61,483 bases of DNA from JAAZNO01 sp012798275 (GTDB taxonomy: Bacteria; Chloroflexota; Anaerolineae; B4-G1; SLSP01). This document shows, in pieces, positions 7,456 to 15,011 of the stretch. The notes beneath the pieces are model-generated. The model worked only from the letters and a program-made list of their open reading frames with translations. It searched no databases and was not told the DNA's origin. The position numbers and the translations under genes were made by a program. The DNA lies in NCBI GenBank assembly GCA_035347995.1, contig DAOPQD010000009.1:1-61483 (forward strand). The letters run 5' to 3'. How positions within the stretch are numbered: the first letter of the stretch is position 1; each line of letters starts with the position of its first letter.

Positions 7456-8426
7456 CTTTGAAGCGCCTCCTGATTTCTAATTCGTACTACCCCTCGCCAC
7501 TCTTCCAACACATCCTGTACCGTCTGCTCGAAGGGGATTTGCGGTTCCCAACCGGTCTCGCGCTGCAATTTTTCCGCGCTGCCGAAAACCACCGGCACAT
7601 CGGCGGGACGGTAGCGCTCCGGGTCAACCTCCACGCTGATGGGAAGGCGCGCCAGCTCCAACAGCCGGTTGACGATGGACTGAATGCTGTGCGCCGTGCC
7701 CGAACAGACATTGTACACTTCACCCGGCCGGCCCTGTTGCAGGGCGAGGAGGTACGCGCGCACCACGTCCCGCACATCGGTGAAGTCACGCGCCGGGCTG
7801 AGATTGCCCACGCGCAGCACCGGCTCCTGCAAGCCCGCTTCGATGCGGGCGACCTGTTGCGCGAACGCCGGCAGCACAAAGCGCGGCGATTGCCGCGGCC
7901 CCACATGGTTGAAGGGACGCAGCCGTACCACGGGAATGTCGTAGCTGATGAAGTACTGATAGCCCAGCACATCTTGCGCCACCTTGCTCACGCTGTACGG
8001 ATTTTCCGGGCGCAGGGGATGCTCCTCCCGCAGCGGCATCGCCTCCGGTGCATCGCGTCCATATTCCTCGCCGGAGCCGATGACGAGAAAGCGCGGTTTG
8101 AGTCCCAGCGCCACACACGCCTCCAGCAGATTCAGTTGCCCGCGAATGTTGTTTTCCAGCGTGTCCCACGGATCCCGGTATGCCGTCGGGACGTGCGATT
8201 GCGCCGCGAGGTGGATGATGGCGTCGGGGCGGCGTTCGGCGAGCAAGGCGCGGACATCTTCCGTCTGACGCAGATCCAGGTAGACGAATTCCTCGCGGGG
8301 GTCAGCGGGCGTGGGCGGCAGATCGGGATACGTCGTGCCCGTCAGCCGCCAGGCGGCCTGCGCGCGCACGTGCTCCCGCAGATAAGTCCCCACAAATCCC
8401 GTCGCTCCGGTGATCAGAATGTGCAT
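7452..8426 (-). CDS. rmd: GDP-4-keto-6-deoxy-D-mannose reductase (GDP-D-rhamnose synthase)
   Basis: A 324-residue NAD(P)-dependent reductase. The nucleotide-binding motif is GATGFVG (7-13), the active-site segment is SGEEYG (118-123), and the catalytic pair is Tyr144/Lys148 in NPYSVSK. The segments RPFNHVGPRQSP, ARDFTDVRDVVRAY and RPADVPVVFGS match the Rmd branch better than RmlD or fucose synthases. The frame is open far upstream through the next gene, but the ATG at 8426 is correct because it has a ggag about 8 nt upstream and opens the Rossmann fold. The adjacent gmd supplies its substrate. The product would serve surface polysaccharide or glycoprotein synthesis. Confidence 0.9.
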   Translation of the reverse strand: MHILITGATGFVGTYLREHVRAQAAWRLTGTTYPDLPPTPADPREEFVYLDLRQTEDVRALLAERRPDAIIHLAAQSHVPTAYRDPWDTLENNIRGQLNLLEACVALGLKPRFLVIGSGEEYGRDAPEAMPLREEHPLRPENPYSVSKVAQDVLGYQYFISYDIPVVRLRPFNHVGPRQSPRFVLPAFAQQVARIEAGLQEPVLRVGNLSPARDFTDVRDVVRAYLLALQQGRPGEVYNVCSGTAHSIQSIVNRLLELARLPISVEVDPERYRPADVPVVFGSAEKLQRETGWEPQIPFEQTVQDVLEEWRGVVRIRNQEALQR

Positions 8427-8463
8427 GCGACATCTCCGTTGGCGCTTGGCCGCCGTTGGATTC

Positions 8464-10044
8464 TTACTGCCAATCCAGCGTGGTGACCGTTCCCTCGCGG
8501 GTGATGGGCACCGAGAAACGCTCCCCACCCTTGAGCAGGTGGAGATTTCCCCGGTAGATGAAAGCCAGCGTCGCCTGATCCGGGCTCCACCACCAGCCCG
8601 GCACCTGGATCGCCGGTTCGCCCTCTGCCGGGAAGATACAGCGCAAGTCGGAACCGTCCCGGTCCAGCGTGCAGAGGCGATAGGCGCTGATGTGGCTCTG
8701 ATACGGCAGCGTCGCCTCCCCAAAGAGCAGCGTTTCCCCATCGGGGCTGAACACCGGCATCGTCCACATCCCCACTTCGCTGGCCAGCTGCATACTGTAC
8801 GCGCCGCTGGCCTCCAGCAGCCAGAGGTCGAAGACCGGGCTGTCTTCGGGATTGCCGCCGTCCGGCGCCGGCCCGTGCAGCACCGTGGCGATGAACTTCC
8901 CTTCGGAGGACCACGCCACGTCCGGATTCCAGGCCCAACTGCTGTAGGTGCGATAGGGCGCGAAGCGCGCCAGCGGCTGGAGCTGCTTCGTGCGCACCTC
9001 CACGATGCCCACCTCATCGGGCCGCGAGTACGCCAGCCGATCCCCCTGCGGCGACCACTGATAGCGCGTGCCCCACCATCCGAGCCCGCCGCCGGCTTCG
9101 GGTTGGAGGAGCTGCTGCTTCCCGGTCAAAATATCCCGATCGGTAAAGATCGCCCGCCACAGGTCATTCCGTCCGCGCCAGCCGGGAGGACGGTCGCTCA
9201 CCTCGGCGGTCGTCCAGGCGAAATAGCGGCTGTCGGGTGCCCAACCGGCCCAGAGCACATCGTAGATCTCCAACGGGATGGGCTTATCGTCGGCCTGTGC
9301 CGTGGAGATCACCCACAGCGCGTTGAAGTGCTGCTCCCCGGTGATCACCCGGCTGAACAGCAATCTCTGGCCGTCAGCGGAAAGCGTGAACACCCGTCCA
9401 TCGAGATCGCCGAAAGCGGTCAACTGTCGCCGCGAGGCGGTGTTCTGGCGTACCAGCCAGGCATCCTGCCGCTCCAAAATCACCAACGTGCCGGTGAGCG
9501 CCTGCGTGACCGCAAATTCCGGGCGCTCTCCTACCAGGAGAATCTCATCTTGCGGCTCGCGGATCACCTCATCCTTGACCAGCGTGCGCGTTTTGAGCAC
9601 CCCATCTTCCCACACACTGCGGTAGACTTGCTCTCGAACGCCGGGACGTCCGGCCTGCAGCAGCCGGGTCTCATTTTCCGGCACGGTCGCGTCGCGCACG
9701 ATCTGTCGCCGGAAGGAGAGCGTGTTGGTGATGCTTTCCAGGCGTTCCAGGACGCGGGTGACGGTGATCGTCATGCCGTCACGCACCTGCGCCGTCTCCG
9801 GCGGATCCACCCGATCCAGGTCCTTCAACGTGATCTCAAGCTCTGCCAGGAGCGCCGCGACGGAAGGCGCCTGGGTCTCCACGGCTTGCCGTTGCCCATC
9901 GGCGACCACGACGACCCGCGACGGCGGGGTAGGGAGAGGGGTGCAGGCGACGATTCCCAGGGCCAGCGTCAGGAGCATCCCCGCCAGAAGCGGCGGCAAC
10001 GCCACGTGCAGAGCAGCTTGGGCCTGGCTTCCACGCTTGTGCAT
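8464..10044 (-). CDS. Lipoprotein with DUF348-like and G5 domains and a C-terminal beta-propeller
   Basis: A 526-residue exported protein. A signal peptide ends in the lipobox IVAC (Cys34). Next comes a ubiquitin-like DUF348-type segment (about 43-100, with VVVVADGQRQAV and a VRDGMTITV ending). A G5-like domain follows (about 107-170, ending EILLVG), a fold usually linked to N-acetylglucosamine or wall binding. The rest holds propeller repeats such as SADGQRLLFS, APDSRYFAW, SPQGDRLAYS and SPDGETLLFG. DUF348 plus G5 is known from resuscitation and wall proteins such as YabE; joining it to a TolB-like propeller is less usual. A TATAAT lies 7 nt before the ATG, so the message may be leaderless. 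The gene lies 37 bp before rmd on the same strand. Confidence 0.78.
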   Translation of the reverse strand: MHKRGSQAQAALHVALPPLLAGMLLTLALGIVACTPLPTPPSRVVVVADGQRQAVETQAPSVAALLAELEITLKDLDRVDPPETAQVRDGMTITVTRVLERLESITNTLSFRRQIVRDATVPENETRLLQAGRPGVREQVYRSVWEDGVLKTRTLVKDEVIREPQDEILLVGERPEFAVTQALTGTLVILERQDAWLVRQNTASRRQLTAFGDLDGRVFTLSADGQRLLFSRVITGEQHFNALWVISTAQADDKPIPLEIYDVLWAGWAPDSRYFAWTTAEVSDRPPGWRGRNDLWRAIFTDRDILTGKQQLLQPEAGGGLGWWGTRYQWSPQGDRLAYSRPDEVGIVEVRTKQLQPLARFAPYRTYSSWAWNPDVAWSSEGKFIATVLHGPAPDGGNPEDSPVFDLWLLEASGAYSMQLASEVGMWTMPVFSPDGETLLFGEATLPYQSHISAYRLCTLDRDGSDLRCIFPAEGEPAIQVPGWWWSPDQATLAFIYRGNLHLLKGGERFSVPITREGTVTTLDWQ

Positions 10045-10051
10045 ACCTTCG

Positions 10052-10077
10052 ATTATACCTTCCGCGGCGCAAACGCA
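10052..10077 (-). promoter_or_regulatory. Promoter of the DUF348/G5 lipoprotein gene, TATAAT 7 nt from ATG
   Basis: On the minus strand a perfect TATAAT (plus-strand attata 10052-10057) is followed by seven bases and then the ATG at 10044. This spacing puts the transcript start at or next to the A of ATG. The -35 region is weak (TTGCGT at 15 nt). No separate ribosome binding site is possible on such a message. Confidence 0.6.
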
Positions 10078-10089
10078 ACCGGTTTTCGG

Positions 10090-11754
10090 TCACGCGCCGG
10101 CCGCAGCGGTGGCTTCCCGCGCCGCGCGGACGAAAGCTTCGGCCTCCTCGCGGGTCTGGATTTCACCTGCGGCTTGCGCCTCGCGGAGCTGCTCCAGCAA
10201 CGCGCCCAGCGCCGGCCCCGGCGGTATGCCCAGGGCCTGCAGATCGTGCCCGTTGAGCAGCCGCGGCGGCGCGATGACGGTTTCGCTGCGGGTGAACGCG
10301 CCGGCGAGCAGCGCCCCGGCGCTCCGCAGGACGCGCTGCCAGTATTCCCGCTCGAGGCGCGGCCCGAAGACGGCGAGAATGTCCGCCAGGCTCAGCAACA
10401 CTACCGCGACGCCAACATCGCCCGTGTCGCGGAAAAAGCGGTAGACCGCGCGCCGCGTCACCTCCGGGGCATCGCTCAGCGTCGTGAGCCGCATGTGAGC
10501 GTTGACCAGCGTTCCGACGAAGTGCTGCGCTCGTGCCGCAAAGCGCAGCGCCGTGAAGCGCTCCTGCACGAGCGCCTCACTTTGTGCGGTATGACCGTAG
10601 AAATGGGTCACCCCCTGCGCGTCAACGGTGCGCGCGCTGGCTTTGCCGGCGTCGTGGAACAGGGCGCCCCAGCGCAGCAGGTCGGCGCGGGTGGATTCGT
10701 AAGTGACCGGTTCCACCAGGTAGGCCAGCAACGCGGTTTGATGGGGCAGCAGCGCCGCCTGGAGGCTCGTCCACGCCCATGAGGGCGCGGCGACTTCGCG
10801 GGTTTGCGTAGGGAGGGGCTCGCGTCCCTGCAGGTGCGCCTGGAGCGCCTCCGTCGCGGAGATGACCGCGTAGCTGTGGTCGAGGACATTCGCATAGTGA
10901 TGCGGTGCGCTCTGGGACACTTGTCGCAGGGCGGCGATTTCCGGCAGGACGCGCGCCAGCAGCCCCAGGTGTTCGATCTGGCGCAGTGTCGTCGTGGCCG
11001 GTTCCGCCTGGAGGATGCGCAGGAGCTCTGGCCGTATGCGTTCCGCCGCGACGGTCTCGATCGCCGGAACGTGGCGGCGCAGCAGGACGAGGGTCTGTGG
11101 CTCGATGTGGAAACCCAGTTCCGCCGCCGTGCGCACGGCGCGCAGCAGCCGCGCCGGATCCTGCGTGAAGCTGGCGGGGGTCGTCACGCGGACGCACCGC
11201 GCGGCGAGGTCGCGCTGTCCGCCTGTGGGGTCCAGGAGCTCGCCTTCTGGCGTGAGCGCCATGGCGTTGAGCGTAAAATCGCGCGCGAACAGGTCTCGCT
11301 CCAGGGTTCCCTCTCGCAGGCTGGCGAAGTCGAGGGTGACGGGCGTGCGGGAGAGGGGATCTTCGAGGATGGCGCGGGCGGTATCGCGTTCGGTGTCGAG
11401 CAGGACGTAGGCGCCGCCGAGGGCATTGGCGACGCGGCGCGCCAGCCCGACGGCGTCACGTTCCACGGCGAAATCCCAGTCGTGAGGTGGACGTCCCAGG
11501 AGCAGGTCGCGCACCGCGCCGCCGACGAGCCACACGCGCCGATCGGCGCTGAACGGCCGCAGCAGCGCGAGGGGCCATTGAGGCAGCGCCAGGTAGGGGG
11601 CTTGGGGGGTGATGCGGGCCAGCTGCAAGCGCGCCTTGGGACGGGCAAGCCGTCCGGCGCGACCGGCCTCTTCGGGGGTCGCCCCGACCCCGGCGACGCT
11701 GCCGTCCTCGTCCAGCGCGACCCAGCATCCGGCGTAGAGACTGTAGTCCTGCAC
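10090..11754 (-). CDS. CCA-type tRNA nucleotidyltransferase / poly(A) polymerase family protein with HD domain
   Basis: A 554-residue class II nucleotidyltransferase that would add or repair the CCA end of tRNA (or add A tails). Seen: the head motif VWLVGGAVRDLLLG followed by the catalytic HDWDFAV, the conserved ARDFTLNAMAL, the template-region segment QDPARLLRAVRTAAELGF, and a C-terminal HD-type hydrolase segment with NVLDHSYAV and LFHDAGK. The first 60 residues (WVALDEDGSVAGVGATPEEA) look like a small DUF5678-like add-on, not part of the usual enzyme. The start is GTG with aggagg 6 nt upstream. The HD domain in bacterial members usually gives phosphatase or phosphodiesterase activity. Confidence 0.9.
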   Translation of the reverse strand: MQDYSLYAGCWVALDEDGSVAGVGATPEEAGRAGRLARPKARLQLARITPQAPYLALPQWPLALLRPFSADRRVWLVGGAVRDLLLGRPPHDWDFAVERDAVGLARRVANALGGAYVLLDTERDTARAILEDPLSRTPVTLDFASLREGTLERDLFARDFTLNAMALTPEGELLDPTGGQRDLAARCVRVTTPASFTQDPARLLRAVRTAAELGFHIEPQTLVLLRRHVPAIETVAAERIRPELLRILQAEPATTTLRQIEHLGLLARVLPEIAALRQVSQSAPHHYANVLDHSYAVISATEALQAHLQGREPLPTQTREVAAPSWAWTSLQAALLPHQTALLAYLVEPVTYESTRADLLRWGALFHDAGKASARTVDAQGVTHFYGHTAQSEALVQERFTALRFAARAQHFVGTLVNAHMRLTTLSDAPEVTRRAVYRFFRDTGDVGVAVVLLSLADILAVFGPRLEREYWQRVLRSAGALLAGAFTRSETVIAPPRLLNGHDLQALGIPPGPALGALLEQLREAQAAGEIQTREEAEAFVRAAREATAAAGA

Positions 11755-11799
11755 GCGGTTCCTCCTGAAGGCCAGCGACTATGCGCCGCCTGCCCTTCC

Positions 11800-11835
11800 A
11801 AAAAATAGTGCGGCGCGCTGAAGCGACGCCGCACT
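11800..11835 (-). terminator. Rho-independent terminator of efp
   Basis: The stem agtgcggcg / cgccgcact (11807-11815 and 11827-11835) is followed, in the minus-strand direction, by the run attttttgg. It sits about 50 bp after the efp stop codon. Confidence 0.85.
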
Positions 11836-11882
11836 CTCATGGCTTGTTGCAACATCCCGCGCGTCGCGGGGAGCGTCAGCCC

Positions 11883-12440
11883 TCACACGCGGGTAGAATA
11901 AGCGCCGGTGCGGGTGTCCACGCGGATGACATCGCCGACTTCCACAAAGAGCGGCACCTGTACTTGCAGGCCGGTCTCGCAGGTCACCGTCTTGTTGGCG
12001 CCGGTGGCCGTGTCGCCCGCAATAGCGACCTCGGAGGCGACGACTTCCAGTTCCACGGCCGGCGGCAATTCGATGTCCAGCACTTCACCGTTGTGAAGCG
12101 TGAGGGTGATTTCCATGCCTTCTTTGAGATAGCCGGCGTTATCGCCGACCAGCTCCTGACTGGCGCGTACCTGATCGTAGGTCTCGGTATCCATGAAATT
12201 GAAGAATTCCCCGTCGTTGTAGAGGTATTGCATCGTGCGGCGCTCTACCGGGGCTTCTTCAAAGCGGTCTCCAGAGAGGAAGTTGCGCGGTACGATCGTA
12301 CCGGTGTGCAAATTGCGCAGCTTGGTGCGAATGATCGCGTTCCCTCGCCCAGGCTTGTAATGTTGATATTCGATGACCTGATATAATTCCCCGTCGAGGA
12401 AGAAACACGTGCCCTTACGCAGTTCATTAGCATCCAACAT
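11883..12440 (-). CDS. efp: Translation elongation factor P
   Basis: A 185-residue EF-P with the three beta-barrel domains expected, which relieves ribosome stalling on polyproline stretches. Segments LRKGTCFFLDGELYQVIEY, TKLRNLHTGTIV and the C-terminal VEVGDVIRVDTRTG are diagnostic. The loop that enters the peptidyl-transferase centre reads KPGRGNA, placing Arg at position 32 where lysine is found in the lysyl- or aminopentanol-modified factors. Arginine at this site is the type modified by EarP in some proteobacteria. No modification gene (earP, epmA/B, ymfI) is seen nearby, so the state of this residue is open. It has its own promoter and terminator. The many PTPTP linkers of neighbouring lipoproteins are plausible clients. 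Confidence 0.96.
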   Translation of the reverse strand: MLDANELRKGTCFFLDGELYQVIEYQHYKPGRGNAIIRTKLRNLHTGTIVPRNFLSGDRFEEAPVERRTMQYLYNDGEFFNFMDTETYDQVRASQELVGDNAGYLKEGMEITLTLHNGEVLDIELPPAVELEVVASEVAIAGDTATGANKTVTCETGLQVQVPLFVEVGDVIRVDTRTGAYSTRV

Positions 12441-12482
12441 AGTTTCGACTCCTTGTCATACATTCCAACATCGCGGAAGGGC

Positions 12483-12510
12483 ATTATACCTTGCTCAAGG
12501 CTTTCGTCAA
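12483..12510 (-). promoter_or_regulatory. Promoter of efp
   Basis: On the minus strand TTGACG (plus 12505-12510) is followed by 16 nt and then TATAAT (plus 12483-12488). This gives a leader of about 36 nt with an aaggag site. It is divergent from the LysM gene promoter in the same 195-bp gap. Confidence 0.8.
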
Positions 12511-12574
12511 GAACTGTGGGGAAGGTGATTTTGGGTAACTGCTCTCCGGATTCTGGCTCGCTGTTGCTTTTATC

Positions 12575-12603
12575 TTGTGGTATCACTGTTTCGGAAGTAT
12601 AAT
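12575..12603 (+). promoter_or_regulatory. Promoter of the LysM lipoprotein gene
   Basis: TTGTGG (12575-12580), a 17-nt spacer and a perfect TATAAT (12598-12603) precede the binding site gaaaggag and the ATG at 12636. Confidence 0.8.
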
Positions 12604-12635
12604 AATGCTGTAACTTTGCAGAAAGGAGTAGCTCT

Positions 12636-13325
12636 ATGACCCGGAAATCGCTTTTATGGACGGCGTTGATGTTGCTGGTGGTGTTGTTGGCCGCGCCGCT
12701 GGCAGGGTGCAATCGTTCCGCTGCCGGGGATGATGTGGCGCAATTGGAAGAACAGATGAATGAGGAAGCTGCTCAGAACACCGGCACGGAGGTCACGCCG
12801 CAGGAGACTGCTGTGGCCGAGCCCGGTACTTCGGAAGCGACCCCCGAGCCGGCGGCGACTACGCCCGCCCCTGAAACAGCCACGGAGACGCCGTCTGTGG
12901 TGGCGCCCCCTACTCCGACGCCCGTGATTGTGACGGAGACGCCGGTCCCCACGTCGGCGCCGACGATGGAAACGCCGGTCTTGCCGGGCACCCATGTGGT
13001 GCAGGCGGGGGAGAACCTGTTCCGCATCGCGCTGCGCTACGGCATTTCCGTGGATGAGCTGGCCAGGGCGAACAACATCACCAATGCCACGGTCATTTAC
13101 GTCGGGCAGGTGCTTACAATCCCCGGCGGCGCTGCGCCGGTTCCTCCTGCTGCGCCGACGGCGCCGGCAAGCGGCGAGACCCTCCACGTCGTGCAACCGG
13201 GCGAGAACCTGTTCCGCATCGCGCTGCGTTATGGATTGGACTACGTTTACCTGGCGAGCTACAACGGGATCACTGATCCCAATCTGGTGTACGTCGGGCA
13301 GCAGATCAAGATCCCTCCGCGCTAG
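12636..13325 (+). CDS. LysM-domain lipoprotein
   Basis: A 229-residue exported lipoprotein. The signal peptide ends in the lipobox LAGC (Cys25). A disordered Glu/Thr/Pro-rich linker follows (30-117, with PPTPTPVIV), then two LysM domains at about 119-163 and 183-227. Each LysM begins with THVVQAGENLFRIALRYG or a near copy, and the two units are almost identical in DNA over about 35 bases, pointing to a recent duplication. LysM binds N-acetylglucosamine-containing glycans such as peptidoglycan. No catalytic domain is present, so it is a binding or scaffold protein. It has its own promoter divergent from efp. Confidence 0.9.
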   Translation: MTRKSLLWTALMLLVVLLAAPLAGCNRSAAGDDVAQLEEQMNEEAAQNTGTEVTPQETAVAEPGTSEATPEPAATTPAPETATETPSVVAPPTPTPVIVTETPVPTSAPTMETPVLPGTHVVQAGENLFRIALRYGISVDELARANNITNATVIYVGQVLTIPGGAAPVPPAAPTAPASGETLHVVQPGENLFRIALRYGLDYVYLASYNGITDPNLVYVGQQIKIPPR

Positions 13326-13337
13326 GCCGGCACCTCA

Positions 13338-13356
13338 GCATCCGGGAGGATGCGGG
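13338..13356 (+). terminator. Hairpin overlapping the start of the methyltransferase gene
   Basis: gcatcc (13338-13343), loop ggga, ggatgc (13348-13353), then gggtgttt. It looks like a weak terminator for the LysM gene. It also encloses the gggagg and the ATG at 13350, so it either lowers translation from that ATG or shows that the real start is the GTG at 13365 or 13371. Confidence 0.45.
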
Positions 13357-14159
13357 TGTTTCCCGTGGTTGTGGAGACGATCTCTAGTTCGAACAATGAA
13401 CGAGTGCGACGGGTACAGGCGCTGCTGCGCAGTACCCGTCGCCGTTTGCGTGAGGGACTTTGCGTCGCCGAGGGGCTGCGGCTCGCCGGCGAAGCCCTCA
13501 CGTCGGGCCTGCCGTTGACGTGGGCTTTCTTCACCGCTGAGTTCGCCGCCGACCCGCGCGGCGCGGCGTGGGTGGCGGCATTGGCAGAACGTCAGATCCC
13601 CTCTTGGGAAGTGACGCCGTCGGTGATGGCGGCGCTCTCCGCTACTGAGACCCCTCAGGGCATCGTGGTGGTGTTGCCGATCCCGAATTTGCCTTCTCGC
13701 ACCGGGCTTGCGCTGTTGCTGGACGGCATCCGCGATCCCGGAAACCTCGGCACCATTCTCCGCGCGGCCTGGGCGGCGGGAGTCGGCCAGGTAGTGACGC
13801 TGCCGGGGTGTGTGGATTTTACCGGACCGAAGGTGCTGCGCGCCGGAATGGGTGCGCATTTCCATGTCCCTGTGCGACGCGCTGGCTGGGAGCAGGTGCG
13901 TCAGACGCTGGAGGGGCCGGTGTGGCTCGCGGAAGCGGATCCGACGGCGACGCCCTACGTACAGGTGGACTGGTCCGCTGCCGCCGGGTTGATCGTCGGG
14001 GGGGAAGCGGAGGGGGCAGGCGAGGAGGCCCGGACGCTGGCGGGCCCGCATCGGGTGACGATTCCGATGGCCGAGGGAGTGGAGTCCCTCAACGCGGCGC
14101 TATCCGCGGCGGTGCTGCTCTTCGAGGCGGCGCGGCAACGCGCCGTGCGCGCTCCTTAG
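13350..14159 (+). CDS. SpoU/TrmH-family RNA 2'-O-methyltransferase
   Basis: A 269-residue SPOUT methyltransferase that would methylate a ribose 2'-OH in rRNA or tRNA using SAM. The three family motifs are present: LLDGIRDPGNLGTILRAA (about 128-145), the loop GGEAEGAGEEAR, and the knot segment IPMAEGVESLNAALSAAVL. The N-terminal part (SSSNNERVRRVQALL...LCVAEGLRL) is the substrate-binding domain of RlmB/TsnR-like members. The start is uncertain: the ATG at 13350 abuts a gggagg inside a hairpin, and GTG codons at 13365 and 13371 are alternatives. The exact RNA target cannot be told. Confidence 0.9.
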   Translation: MRVFPVVVETISSSNNERVRRVQALLRSTRRRLREGLCVAEGLRLAGEALTSGLPLTWAFFTAEFAADPRGAAWVAALAERQIPSWEVTPSVMAALSATETPQGIVVVLPIPNLPSRTGLALLLDGIRDPGNLGTILRAAWAAGVGQVVTLPGCVDFTGPKVLRAGMGAHFHVPVRRAGWEQVRQTLEGPVWLAEADPTATPYVQVDWSAAAGLIVGGEAEGAGEEARTLAGPHRVTIPMAEGVESLNAALSAAVLLFEAARQRAVRAP

Positions 14160-14272
14160 CGCCATCCGAAATACCTCACAGATTTCGCAGCCGGGCGCAG
14201 AGGCTCCGAGGGAATCGGTGGAGTCTGCGCCCTCTGTGGATTGGAACGTCTTGCCGCTACGGAGGCGGTCCC

Positions 14273-14743
14273 CTACGGCTCCGCAGGGTGTGGAACCAGG
14301 CCTTCTTGCTGCAATCGCGCGCGGAAGACCTCCAGGATGCGGGCGTGATCGAAGGCCAGCGGGGGGAGTGCGGCGAGGGGCGCCCAGGCCGCCGCGGCCG
14401 CATCATCGCCGGCGCGGGGCTGTACGCCGGTCCCCGCTTCGCCCAGCCAGTTCCAGAAGACCACAGAGACGGTCCAGCCGCGCGGGTCGCGCCCGGGATC
14501 GCCAAAGGCCGCCAGCTGCTGCAGGGGCAGGTCGGCCAGGCCCGTTTCCTCTTGCAGCTCGCGTCGCGCCGCCTGTTCCAGGGTTTCGCCTTCCTCCACA
14601 AAGCCGCCCGGCAATGCCCACGCTTCCTCGAACGGCGGATGGCCGCGTTGAATGAGCAACACTTCTGGGCCGCGGGGGCCCGGTCGCGCGAGCGCGATAT
14701 CCACGGTGAGCATGGGACGCGGATAGTCGTACGTGTAGGGCAT
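14273..14743 (-). CDS. Nudix hydrolase
   Basis: A 156-residue Nudix protein. The Nudix box GX5EX7REUXEEXGU is complete, running from GGFVEEGE through ARRELQEETGL. The N-terminal LTVDIALARPG and the PGGFVEEG context resemble ADP-ribose or nucleoside-diphosphate-sugar pyrophosphatases. It would hydrolyse a nucleoside diphosphate linked to another moiety; the exact substrate is open. It converges with the methyltransferase gene and is separated from the peptidase gene by element A3. Confidence 0.88.
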   Translation of the reverse strand: MPYTYDYPRPMLTVDIALARPGPRGPEVLLIQRGHPPFEEAWALPGGFVEEGETLEQAARRELQEETGLADLPLQQLAAFGDPGRDPRGWTVSVVFWNWLGEAGTGVQPRAGDDAAAAAWAPLAALPPLAFDHARILEVFRARLQQEGLVPHPAEP

Positions 14744-14791
14744 GGTGGGCGTTCCCCTTTGAGTAGAGAAGTGAGTTGTGAGCAGAGAGCA

Positions 14792-14966
14792 GATAACTGT
14801 TTTTTTGTAGGGTTTTTGCAGGCGCAGCCCGCCTGCAAAAACCCTTTATTTTCTCCCCTTCCAACGGCGCATGCACCGCTGTGGGCAGGGGGGCAATCTG
14901 AAAGCTACGGCTTGCAAGGAGCCATCAATTGCTGTCTGGCTACTGGGCGCCAGGCTGAGCAGTTAC
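14792..14966 (+). repeat. Family A hairpin element, copy A3 (internally shortened)
   Basis: A left end like ataactgt (14793-14800) runs straight into hairpin H2 (14810-14824 / 14830-14844), so H1 and the left arm are missing. H3 is degenerate. The right arm (gcaatctgaaagctacgg...) ends in the terminal repeat ggctgagcagttac (14953-14966). It sits between the peptidase stop and the Nudix start. Confidence 0.8.
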
Positions 14967-15011
14967 GAGAGCGGAACAATGAACTACTCACCGCTCACGG
15001 TTTACTACGCT

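Noticed and set aside
8410..10782. A 790-codon open frame on the plus strand opposite the G5 lipoprotein and CCA-type genes
   Set aside because: It lies antisense to two genes with clear domains, has no ribosome binding site, and reads as an Arg/His/Pro-rich protein typical of G+C-driven shadow frames.
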